DNA of 64,000 bases from Eumeta japonica (lineage: Eukaryota; Arthropoda; Insecta; Lepidoptera; Psychidae), in assembly GCA_005406025.1 (NCBI GenBank), contig BGZK01000096.1, forward strand, positions 558,001-622,000, written 5' to 3'. The number at the start of each line of letters is the position of its first letter. Within the stretch, counting starts at the first letter, position 1. Below, piece after piece: positions 49,801 to 56,345 of this stretch. The notes beneath the pieces were generated by a model. That model made no database searches. It was given only the letters and a program-made list of their open reading frames with translations, and was not told the DNA's origin. The position numbers and the translations under genes were made by a program.

Positions 49801-52800
49801 TTCAACTGATTCCGCTCAGTAGATTTTTGGAATCCTAAAAAATGTTTTTTTTACGATATATTGTTCTATTGAAATAACTTTAAAACTACTGTTAAGATCG
49901 ACACCAAAATCTCATCAGCCCTTCTTCTCAAAAAGTTGCATCTGATTGCCGTAAACTGTATTAAAGTCGGTTGATTTGTACAAATGATATCTTTGAAGAA
50001 AAAATTCCAAAAATCGTTTTTTTGACACCTTGATCTCTCATTAGATTCATTGTTTGGGCATTTTTCACTTGAAAAAGTAAAGAAAGAAACTTGTACTCGG
50101 AAAAGAGAATGCTGTGTGTGGGATAAAAATTATTTTTTTTTAAGAGACATCGTTGTCCGATTTTAAAAAAAGAATTTTATTACATACCTACCAAATTTTT
50201 AAATTTCTAAGAAAAAAGTTTAAAAATTTTCAATCATAGTTAATTTACTATTGTCTTCCCGTATTAAACTCTTAAGAACTTACTTTGACCAATTTCCAAG
50301 TCATGCCTGTACATCTATCTCTATGTGTGTGTTAGTATGTGTGGGGGAGGAGGTGTAAACCTCTCATTATTTTCAGTTAAAATCTGTCCTGAAGGCGATT
50401 TAAATATGAACACATAGTGGTATGTGTTCATATTTAAATCGAAAATTGTACATATAGTCGTTCCAAAGAAAGATTGACTATTTCCCACAATACGACTTCT
50501 TTTATGAGGAGAAAAAGTCATTGTTTCTTCTCGGGGAGATCTATAGATCTTATAGTTCCAAATTATTTATTCTCATATTACCAGAAATATAAAACAAAAT
50601 TATATTGAAAACCATATTTTTGATTTCGAAGAGCTTAAACACATCTACAAATGTATTTTTAAGCGCTTCAAATTCGAAAATAATGAGAAGTTTTAGGGAT
50701 GGATTCCAGAACTAACCGTTTTTCCAACTTTTTATTGTAAGTAGGAGGTCGCTTACTGCAGCGTGATTGAAATTAATGTGAAAAGATTAGTTAGATCTCC
50801 TTCGCCTCAATATTACATTTGACATGAGCATCGTCGTCGTTGTCATTATCATTGATCCTGGCCGTTAGTATGTTAAATTTGTGGGCTTGTTTTTCACCAT
50901 GATTAAATTTTAAAGGTTGGCCCTAAGCTGCGCTCACTGAAAAAAATATGGTTATTTTCAGGTGGATAATTGAAAAAAACGGACTTTTCATCTGTGAAGT
51001 AACCCGATATCACTTAACGATTGCCTAGTTTGATTCAAATTCGGTGCCGTGACACATATAGCTTTAACACGTCATAAGTACTATTTTGTGGAAAGATAAG
51101 AGATACAATAATATTTGTATGTTGAACGTACATATTCGAAGATCACAGTTATCGTAATTACAGCTACGTGACAATGATTGTAAAAACAATTGATGCTACA
51201 ATATTGTAAAACACGACTAGGTATGTTGAATTCCTTAATAGACTGTTCTACAGTAGATGTACATTTGAAACATGACATAGAGAAATATTACAACGCGCGC
51301 AAGTGTTTTACAAGAAGGCGCGAAAGCTATCGAATGAGACGAAGCCGACTGACTAATCTGTCTATCTATGTTATAAAATGCAATGTGAATGAAATTCTAT
51401 AAACACTTATCGAATTTCTCTGGCCGAATTCCAGAAATGGTACATTAATTATTTAAAAGATAAAATCTTCCGTCATTGGATTTTTCATAAACTTTCTGCA
51501 AAAAGCAAACCGTCTAGTGATAATTGGTGAAAAAAAATTTTTAGGTACGCTCATAGAGGGTGAAATGCCGTTTATTACATTGTACCAGGAGACAAATGTG
51601 TGCTTGGTGTTACGATGTAGGAAGATGACAAAAATTTAGGTAACATAGGGCGTGATACTATATATCCAATAACATAAACAATAAGAAGGTAGAACCAATA
51701 ACAGAAACGATCAAGTTTGCTTATGCATCATGGTACAGACATAGTATGTCACTATGATCCAAATAGGTGTGTTTTAAAACGTCTTGTGAATTCAGTATTG
51801 CAATTAGACAAACTTTTGTTAGATTCAGAATTTAACATGTACTAAAAGAAGAAACGATAATATTCATAGAAAAGGAATCAAAATAAAATATAAATTATTG
51901 ATAGTAATGAGTTCATAAGTACAAAACAAATGAAAGACCAACAAAACATCACGCATATTGTAGTTCCATTAGTTTATGGGTAACTTTATCAAATTAGGTA
52001 TCAGTAGGCGTGCAAGCGATTGCCTGCGCACGTTATAATCGGTAGTCTGTGAAATCAGCCTTTTATAGTGAAAACAACAGAAAATTATTGAAGTGTATGA
52101 AATATTTAATAAATGGAACAATGCCCGTTTCATTCGGTCATCTCTATAGCTATAGTATTATCGTAGCGCCATAAAATTTTAAAGGATTTTGAACAAAATT
52201 GTTTAAAGCACTTTGTTTTGTAAAAATGGAATAACTAATAATCTGAAGTTGTTACGTCTACGCACCGTAATAATTATTCATGGAAAATTCCTACTGTAGT
52301 CTATTAGTTTTGTTAAGTCAATAAAGACCTATGCGGTCGAACATTATCGTGCCAGAAAACTGAAACATTTCCATACGTTATTTGGGACGTGTCATTTAAT
52401 ATTGGTTAACAATAGCCATATTAGATCTAATCGTCTGGTCATGAGATAAAACCTCGTAATACACATTGTATTTTCAGTCTCACTACGCATGTAACACGAC
52501 TTGGTCGGAGTCAAGACTGACTTGCAACTATTTACGACGACTTATCTCGTTTAGTCCAAAATAATTTGCGACCATTATTATTCTTGATTATTCACTTCTT
52601 ATCGCCTGTTTGAAGCCTTTTCAAAAAATTGGTTAATTTTATTTTGTGTGAGCAACGTCACATGGACGAAAATCCTATTTACTTCGTTTCTGTAATTTAA
52701 ACCGTGTGGCATCCAAATTAATTTTTTAATAAAACCTGTTTAGGCAGGTGATCCAAAACTGTTAAGTGGTGAATGCCAAGCTCTTTTGTAATTCGATGGT

Positions 52801-55800
52801 TGCTTGTGAGTCGATAATATATATATTTTTTAAAATTATAGTATCAAAATTTACTTTAATAGGACGACCAACAAGAAGCATATTTGACATAAAAACAACC
52901 AGACCTGAACTGAATTATAATTTACAATCAACACTACAAATCTCTTTCCAAGCACCAGAAGTGTTCAGATCCTTGTTAAAAAAAAATCATAAAAACATTT
53001 CATTTCTTTTTTATTGATTTCCAGTTTTGAAATTGCTACAAATGCATGAAAATATATATGTATGTATGTATATATAGACATCACACAGAAAATGGTCAAA
53101 ATAGATTTCTAGAGCTCTAGAGCGTTAAGATATGATAAAACCTTTATTTTCTAAAGTTGGACTGAAAATAGTCTCTTCCCAATCTATGAATTTTTAAATT
53201 CTCATTGAGGAAAGTTAAAAATGCTGTTTTTTAAATATTTCTTCTACAATATCTATGGAACACGTTATTTGATTTTGATCTGTTTTACAGCATTTAATGC
53301 AGTTTTTAAATTAAAAAGGTGATCGAATACTCAACATCAATCCATCAACAATTTCACATATTATTTTAAAAAAAGTCTTTTTGTTTTTAATTTTTCGTTA
53401 ATGATATCTCTCGAACAAACCCACCGATTTTGTTGAGTATTATCCACAATCAATGTTGTTTTTTTAAGGAGCACATTAGATAGATATTGGAATTTATCGA
53501 TAGAGTTGTTTAAAAAATAATCTTTTTTAATTTTTATATAACAATATCTCTTGAACAAATCAACCGATTTTTATGCAACTTGTGGCGATCGTTGGAACTA
53601 TTACGGACAAAGAGCTAATTAGATTATTATCAGGTATGATCGGTCGAATAGTCTAAAAGTTATCTAAAAAACATTCTTCTCAAAACTTTATTTTCGAGAT
53701 TTCTCAAAACCTACCGCGCTGAATTAATTTAACGTTTCAAGTCTAAGCTGAGTGGACTTTTTTCGAATGTCGTAAATTGCGTTTCAATCGGTTAATCCAT
53801 TCAAAAGTTATGAGAGGTTTACACATGCACGTACGCACTCTAGGACCCAGTTAACTTTTAACTATCACTAAGAAAATATTTGGAAAAACTTACTACAAAT
53901 TAAATTAAATTTTCTTAAAAAATGTGTATATGTCATTATTTATTCTAATCAAACGCGCCCACGTTTTTGGAGCCTGTGTGTGTGTGTGTGAGTGCGTACG
54001 TGCATGGGGGCGTGCATGCGTGTGTGATTTTTTGAACTTTGAAAATGCAAGTAATAATTGAACTCAGACAGCGGAAATAAAGGAAACTTTTGGGACTGGC
54101 CTAAAAAGCCAATAATTACACAAAATTTTTACTGAGTAATTTTTTTATACCTACTACATATTCATCCTCATATACATATGTTTAAAACTGAACTGAACTG
54201 AAATGAAACATAACACACGACTGGTATGTTTCATTTTCAGTTATTGACAACTTAAAATTCAGTAAATATCTGAAACATTACCATATTTTTTGGTCTAATG
54301 AACAAAAAGAAAGTCAAGGAGTTTAAAAATAAATTAACTCCTTGGACTTTAATAGCGGAATATGTGTATTTTTTTTTATATAAAAATTTACCGGCATACA
54401 TACTTTATAAAAATAAACATTATTTGTTATAAGTATGCTTATGTTGATATCAAACCAACAAACAACATGTACACACACTCATGTGCATCCCCCCCCCCCC
54501 ACACGCACACACACACGCATGCGCGAAACGTGATTTATACAAATTCAGTGAAACCTAGTTAATGAGATATCAAGGCACCTGCAAATTTATTTCTCTTATA
54601 CAGATATTCCATTTACCCAGTGTCTCAGATATCCAGGTATAAATAAATATCTGTCTCATTTACAGAGGGTTCCATTGATAGAGGTCAGGATACAGGTTAT
54701 TTCAGTTATAGAGTTGCGATTCTTAAATAAAATAACGTATGATAGTAAAGCAAAACTAAAACTGAAGGTCATTGAGGCTCAAACTTAGATAAGTGCGGAA
54801 TGTGCGGGTAGAATAAGAATAAGTAAGTAAACAAACAAAACGATGCTATCTCAGATACAGAGGTTAATGCATATAAAATTCACTCGCTGTATCAGTCGTA
54901 GAGATAACTATGATGGTAAAATCGAAGGAACGAATCCCAGATATAAAGGTTTGCTTCGTCCCACTAACAGAGATAATGAAGTGCCCAAGTGTTGGGACCT
55001 CAGCATGAGTTCCACTTATGGAGGTTTCTCACTTATCCAGGTCCCACTTAACAAAGTTTCACTGTATTAATGCAATTACTTAATCACTCAAACCCGATAA
55101 CATTTGACCTGTTTTAATTTCTGTATTTATATGCCTAGTCAGAAAGATTAATTATATAATGTACATAGTATGATCGTTCATCTCATATCATGAAGTTCTT
55201 CTACTTCAAGACGTCAGAGGGAAGAACATTTCTTTTCTTTCTTTTAAACATTACTTAATTCTTTTCTTTTTATTATGTATATAATGTACAAGTTTATTTT
55301 CTCTGTGTGAATTTCAATTCTTCAATTTAAATAGGCTCATAATAGAATTAAATAATGTTTTTAGGCCTGAATATAGTTCTATAGCATTTTACAGTTCCTA
55401 AAAATATGAGCCATAACTTGGATTTCGGACACTGGATACGGAGTGATCTCTAGAAAACGTATTAAAATGGTTTAGCAAAACACAAAAATGGCATAAGTTT
55501 CTAACAAAGTAAGGCAAAAAAATAAACATTTAGTTTTAAAATTGAAAATTTACAAAAAGGTTATTAAAGAGGAGGAAATTTCCAAATCTTAGATTAGTAG
55601 TAGTTCAAATCTTAGAAGGTTGTCGATTATACGAGAAATCATTTCAATATTTTTTTTTATTACAGTGCAATAACGCCAAAAATTAAAACAATCTAAATTT
55701 TTATTATAGTGAAATTTAAGCATTTCATTACAATACATTTATTGTAATTATTATGCCAAAATTTTTATCTTACTTCAGTGAAATCAAAATTTTCTATTGA

Positions 55801-56079
55801 AAAAAATTATACGTATTTTATCATGCTCATAACATTTTTATGAAAAATGGTAATTATTTAGGACATGCAACAAATTGATTGATATTTTGGGCGGAAAACA
55901 AAGAACGTGACATTTATATTGTTCAATGACCCGTGTAGCTCGTGCACCAGATTATCATAAAATATTATTATAAAAAATAAAATACCTGTTATGCTTAAAG
56001 CATGCTCGAAATCAGTTTCCATATTTTCATTCTTGTAAACGTTTTTTGACACCGTATACACTTTACTCTTTAAACCCAT
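31820..56079 (-). CDS. SV2-like/SLC22-like MFS transporter, nine of about ten exons
   Basis: Minus-strand exons 55986-56079, 48134-48296, 38926-39047, 37551-37789, 37189-37352, 33732-33849, 32792-33084, 32316-32443 and 31820-31866 fit phase by phase. They give about 455 residues. The protein starts MGLKSKVYTVSKNVY, with the family's DFEHALSITG start. It then has WGYTVDTRGRKP (the helix 2-3 loop motif of major facilitators), YAYIGELLPARHRD, APESPKYLVSKG, the cytoplasmic loop SLRDQTLPILKPPYVKWLAL, the extracellular Cys pair (ACQVIR, LICNDA), a second-half SCSFITLLGSVVLKLTGKK, VEIFPTHIRGMAVSLSLML and ELTFYLFGGLL. Insect members are called synaptic vesicle glycoprotein 2-like or organic cation transporter-like. 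Substrate is unknown; the location is a membrane. One exon with helix 1 is missing between 48.3 and 55.98 kb. Confidence 0.88.
32316..32443 (-). CDS. SV2-like gene exon, helices 11-12
   Basis: 128 bp between AATTCCAG and ATAC/GTAAGT. It encodes GMAVSLSLMLGRLGSVIGTN and NCELTFYLFGGLL, the most conserved C-terminal block of this family. Confidence 0.9.
32792..33084 (-). CDS. SV2-like gene exon, helices 7-10
   Basis: 293 bp between CATTTCAG and TTAG/GTAAGC. It begins TTHLICNDAIETSTYIIN and continues through membrane helices with LTGKKMLLILVYT and ends VEIFPTHIR. An antisense open frame (32759-33088) is a shadow. Confidence 0.9.
33732..33849 (-). CDS. SV2-like gene exon, extracellular loop
   Basis: 118 bp between TTTTTTAG and GTT/GTAAGC. 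It encodes LNGLFMWVPDVLNRVL and ACQVIRARLEQVNV, matching the 'MW(Y/V)P(E/D)(I/V)LNR' signature after helix 7 in SV2-like proteins. Confidence 0.9.
33850..34870. other. Intron of the SV2-like gene, no exon seen
   Basis: AT-rich intron DNA. The plus-strand frame at 34550-34747 shows no domain. Confidence 0.35.
34873..35262. repeat. Nested foldback element
   Basis: The outer ends pair: 'cttgcctgcaacatgcatta' to 'ttgattccaga' on the left against the reverse complement of 'tctggaatcaataatcaatg' to 'gggtcctgttgca' on the right. Inside, 'ttattattataataattccg' plus 'ctattaaattgtttatt' (about 35005-35045) and its near-perfect reverse complement (35110-35155) form a second stem of about 45 bp around a 65-bp loop. 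The left end matches the elements at 12861 and 59472. It lies in an SV2-like gene intron. Confidence 0.85.
35450..35652. mobile_element. MITE of about 200 bp, 'taagagcctcttc' family, copy 1
   Basis: The right end ('gaagaggctctta') and the inner 'tgtcactttgaaag' are the reverse complement of the left part of the copy at 38054. The left part ('tctttttaaagtgatttt', 'taacaaaaagt') matches the same family. No coding capacity. Intronic. Confidence 0.7.
35653..37188. other. Intron of the SV2-like gene; one long antisense-compatible frame
   Basis: No exon assigned. A 144-codon minus-strand frame (36408-36842) is hydrophobic, but it has no family signature and neighbouring exons do not need it, so I treat it as chance or an old repeat. 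Confidence 0.3.
37189..37352 (-). CDS. SV2-like gene exon, central cytoplasmic loop and helix 7
   Basis: 164 bp between TTTCAG and CTAC/GTAAGT. It encodes the charged loop KLKSEEENGDDKLK and SLRDQTLPILKPPYVKWLA, then GFLLFGVFAT. Confidence 0.9.
37551..37789 (-). CDS. SV2-like gene exon, helices 5-6
   Basis: 239 bp between TATTTCAG and CCG/GTACGT. It encodes LAWAIIPRGF, YEFRSWRLLVLAYSSIFVI and APESPKYLVSKGKNEEAL, the 'PESP(K/R)(Y/F)L' motif of sugar/organic-ion transporter relatives. Confidence 0.92.
38054..38253. mobile_element. MITE of about 200 bp, 'taagagcctcttc' family, copy 2
   Basis: The left end ('taagagcctcttctactatc') and right end ('gtagtggaagaggctta') are imperfect inverted repeats. 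The interior 'aaaatgacatttaacaaaaa' is shared with 35450-35652. It sits in the intron just upstream of the 37.55 kb exon. Confidence 0.75.
38926..39047 (-). CDS. SV2-like gene exon, helix 3-4 region
   Basis: 122 bp between TTTGTGCAG and CCGT/GTATGT. It encodes MACPASVPYAYIGELLPAR, HRDLALSI and MQTLGSALVP. It is clearly more GC-rich than the surrounding intron. Confidence 0.92.
39048..41960. other. Intron of the SV2-like gene, no exon or clear repeat
   Basis: AT-rich. A single 'gggtttcatgatggagcca' near 39429 recalls the unit of the foldback arrays at 8.4 and 10.6 kb, but too little matches to annotate. The paired open frames at 41017-41227 are mutual shadows. Confidence 0.35.
41961..42960 (+). 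mobile_element. Dead mariner element in an SV2-like gene intron
   Basis: A plus-strand transposase remnant reads in order: DETPCKMTISNSFAKFKRGH, DGFRDSRPSTAVNNKN, YHEIRASLGIGMSQI, VTGDEK, LENWLTVNSDWYTT, RPIILDHNNATCR, NPAYSPDLRPYDS, RIKNSLRGEQFSSPEEADEE and IYANGEYFGNE. Stops and frameshifts separate the blocks. It is a different mariner lineage from the 15.4 kb copy, judging by these blocks. The ends were not resolved. Confidence 0.85.
43195..43395. repeat. Dispersed repeat fragment, LINE-tail-like
   Basis: It contains 'gggccggatcgaccggtgag', 'ataccgctacctcatagaat', 'gtagcagcttctgctgt' and 'ggtggcccactgccgaggca'. This is GC-rich against an AT-rich intron and reminiscent of 3' ends of lepidopteran retroelements. 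Family not named with confidence. Confidence 0.45.
43905..44110. repeat. 'tgtctgtctgtccatgcgtc' repeat fragment
   Basis: It has 'ttagggttttgcagtcaaca' followed by 'ccatgtctgtctgtccatgc', 'gtccgtcc' and 'tctgtgacatagc'. This is the same general type as the GGGTTCCGTACC repeat family at 20.15 and 29.16 kb. Confidence 0.5.
44750..45095 (+). pseudogene. Fragment of a dispersed arthropod transposon-associated protein
   Basis: Plus strand, two frames. The first reads YIKLGKMK, a stop, then FVKVLSKDGECFINICRKFP, KLSMNQLKARILNGLQF and RKLK. After a shift, AEAWSGFVSVIKNFFGNHKA and LNYRQIVQKKQKILKNL follow. This matches the pattern 'LHIKLG.MKNFVK...FP..SE.KIK.G.F.GPQIR.L ... AW..FK.V..NFLGN.K..NY..LV' that I know from many arthropod multi-copy proteins of unknown function. 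Broken by stops and a frameshift. Confidence 0.55.
45370..45480. repeat. Alternating purine-pyrimidine tract
   Basis: About 110 bp built of ACGT, GTAC, CATG, GCGC and GT steps ('gtgtacgttcacgtgcacat', 'gtacgcgtatgtgaatgtgc', 'atgcgcacgtgtgtctgtgt'). The strict alternation favours left-handed (Z) DNA, and many short palindromes are present. Confidence 0.75.
45481..46829. other. Intron of the SV2-like gene, no exon seen
   Basis: AT-rich. A short local repeat 'ttagtccttag' and 'tttcagtttag' occurs near 45945-46085. Nothing else found. Confidence 0.3.
46830..47085. repeat. Dispersed repeat with 'cgcgggtggaaccgcgagcg' end
   Basis: A 'gatt/gaatcg-gaatcg' run ('aatcgactttgggacaaaaa', 'aaccgaaatcggaataaaag') leads to 'gtacgccctcgcgggtggaa' and 'ccgcgagcggaagctagttt'. 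The reverse complement of this end is a common insect repeat terminus. The body resembles the 19.1-19.8 kb array in the opposite orientation. Confidence 0.6.
47086..48133. other. Intron of the SV2-like gene, no exon seen
   Basis: AT-rich with small direct repeats ('ggattaccggattaccggat' near 47229). No coding signal. Confidence 0.3.
48134..48296 (-). CDS. SV2-like gene exon, helices 2-3 with the MFS signature loop
   Basis: 163 bp between TTTTTCAG and TTATG/GTAAAG. It encodes IVVMSYPWGYTVDTRGRKPM, then LLLSSFGAGAMGMAAAFMP and SVCKLLGAL. 'WGY..DT.GR(K/R)' is the conserved loop 2-3 motif. GC-rich against the intron. Confidence 0.93.
48950..48990. repeat. (GT)n microsatellite
   Basis: Two GT runs separated by 'ttttt' in the first intron region of the SV2-like gene. 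Confidence 0.9.
49540..50740 (+). repeat. Dispersed repeat with embedded GT/GC microsatellite, copy 1
   Basis: It begins 'aacttcccgctaagaaaatt', then 'gtccgattttctaaaatcga', 'cttgactttttagtgtcgta', a 'gtacgtgtgcgcgcgtgtcc' segment, 'catagcttttgaacagcgta', 'cggatcgaaacg', 'aaatctcatcagccct', and ends with 'gagcttaaacacatctaca'. Order and wording match 61146-62290. Noncoding. Confidence 0.75.
50396..50441. repeat. Perfect 21-bp hairpin with 4-base loop
   Basis: 50396-50416 (cgatttaaatatgaacacat + a) and 50421-50441 are exact reverse complements around 'gtgg'. It lies inside the dispersed repeat copy at 49540-50740. Confidence 0.95.
50741..52149. other. Intron of the SV2-like gene; unassigned remnant near 51.4-51.85 kb
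   Basis: Plus-strand blocks such as EFQKWYINYLKDKIF, RHWIFHKLSAKS and HHGTDIVCHYDPNRCVLKRL look protein-like but lie in different frames with stops. I suspect an old transposon but cannot name it. The missing transporter exon should lie somewhere in 48.3-55.98 kb and was not found here. Confidence 0.3.
52150..52870 (-). mobile_element. Dead mariner element (minus strand) in the SV2-like gene
   Basis: Read on the minus strand: SNHRITKELGIHHLTVLDHL (helix-turn-helix), FLKRLQTGDKK (around the first catalytic Asp), GRKLFWTKRDKSS and VFWHDNVRPHRSL (second catalytic Asp, HDN.RPH). Stops interrupt it, and the N-terminal and C-terminal parts are missing. Confidence 0.75.
53040..53990 (-). repeat. 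Dispersed repeat with embedded microsatellite, copy 2 (reverse)
   Basis: The segment 'cgtaaattgcgtttcaatcg', 'gttaatccattcaaaagtta', 'tgag' followed by 'acatgcacgtacgcact' is the reverse complement of the 'catagcttttgaac..ggatcgaaacgcagttacg' block of copies 1 and 3. Upstream parts with 'atatctcttgaacaaatcaaccgat' fit the same family. Directly adjacent at 53970-54040 is another GT/GC-rich run in the opposite direction. Confidence 0.6.
54196..54350. repeat. Two neighbouring short hairpins
   Basis: 54196-54212 (aactgaaatgaaacata) pairs with 54225-54242 with a single-base bulge. 54310-54323 (aaagtcaaggagtt) pairs with 54336-54350, also with one extra base. Confidence 0.8.
54470..54525. repeat. 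C10 run plus (CA/CG) microsatellite
   Basis: 'acatgtacacacactcatgt' then a run of ten C and 'acacgcacacacacacgcat' and 'gcgcg'. Simple sequence just left of the 54546 element. Confidence 0.9.
54546..55064. mobile_element. pogo/Tigger-like nonautonomous element, 519 bp
   Basis: The left end CAGTGAAACCTAGTTAATGA and right end (reverse complement CAGTGAAACTTTGTTAAGTG) are terminal inverted repeats of the type used by pogo/Tigger elements. A TA follows the right end. The interior consists of degenerate short units of the form '(t/c)cactta-ccagg' or 'tcag-tacagagg' ('tctcatttacagagggttcc', 'cccactaacagagataatga', 'ttccacttatggaggtttct'). The open frame 54843-55070 lies inside and is not a gene. 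Confidence 0.75.
55065..55985. other. First intron of the SV2-like gene, no exon seen
   Basis: AT-rich, no repeat boundary recognised. Confidence 0.3.
55986..56079 (-). CDS. SV2-like gene, first coding exon
   Basis: ATG at 56079 (context ATAATGG) opens MGLKSKVYTVSKNVYKNENM then ETDFEHALSIT and ends at ACAG/GTATTT, phase 1. 'DFE.AL..TG' is the typical start of SV2-like insect transporters just before helix 1. A longer open frame begins at 56169, but the extra N-terminus looks unlike protein. The next exon found (48296) joins in phase, but the helix 1 segment would be lacking, so an exon with length divisible by three is expected in between. Confidence 0.7.
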
Positions 56080-56159
56080 TATCACGTAAGATATATGAAT
56101 TACCGTTTTGAAATTATGGTTTCCAAATGAAATCAATACGATGACGATTTTTCCGTCAG

Positions 56160-56345
56160 AGTAAGACACGTTTTTGCAACTATGACATTATCATGCGTAA
56201 CTTTTATTTGCAACTGTACACTGTACAGCCGTCTGCCACGCACAGCTTGTGCGAGTGCTGTGACGAGCGCGCGTCTATATGACTATTTGCAATAATTACA
56301 GTTCGACTTAATTGACGCTTTGTGTAGCAGAACACCTGACAGACG
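56160..56345 (-). promoter_or_regulatory. Presumed promoter/5' UTR of the SV2-like gene
   Basis: A CpG-richer patch ('cgagtgctgtgacgagcgcg', 'cgtctatatgac') directly upstream of the first coding exon, in otherwise AT-rich DNA. Assigned by position and composition only. Confidence 0.35.

Noticed and set aside
54843..55070. 75-codon plus-strand frame
   Set aside because: Entirely inside the pogo/Tigger-like element, made of its short internal repeats.
55986..56169. Longer N-terminus for the SV2-like transporter starting at 56169
   Set aside because: The extra 30 residues look like AT-rich noise, and the family normally begins close to the DFE.AL segment.
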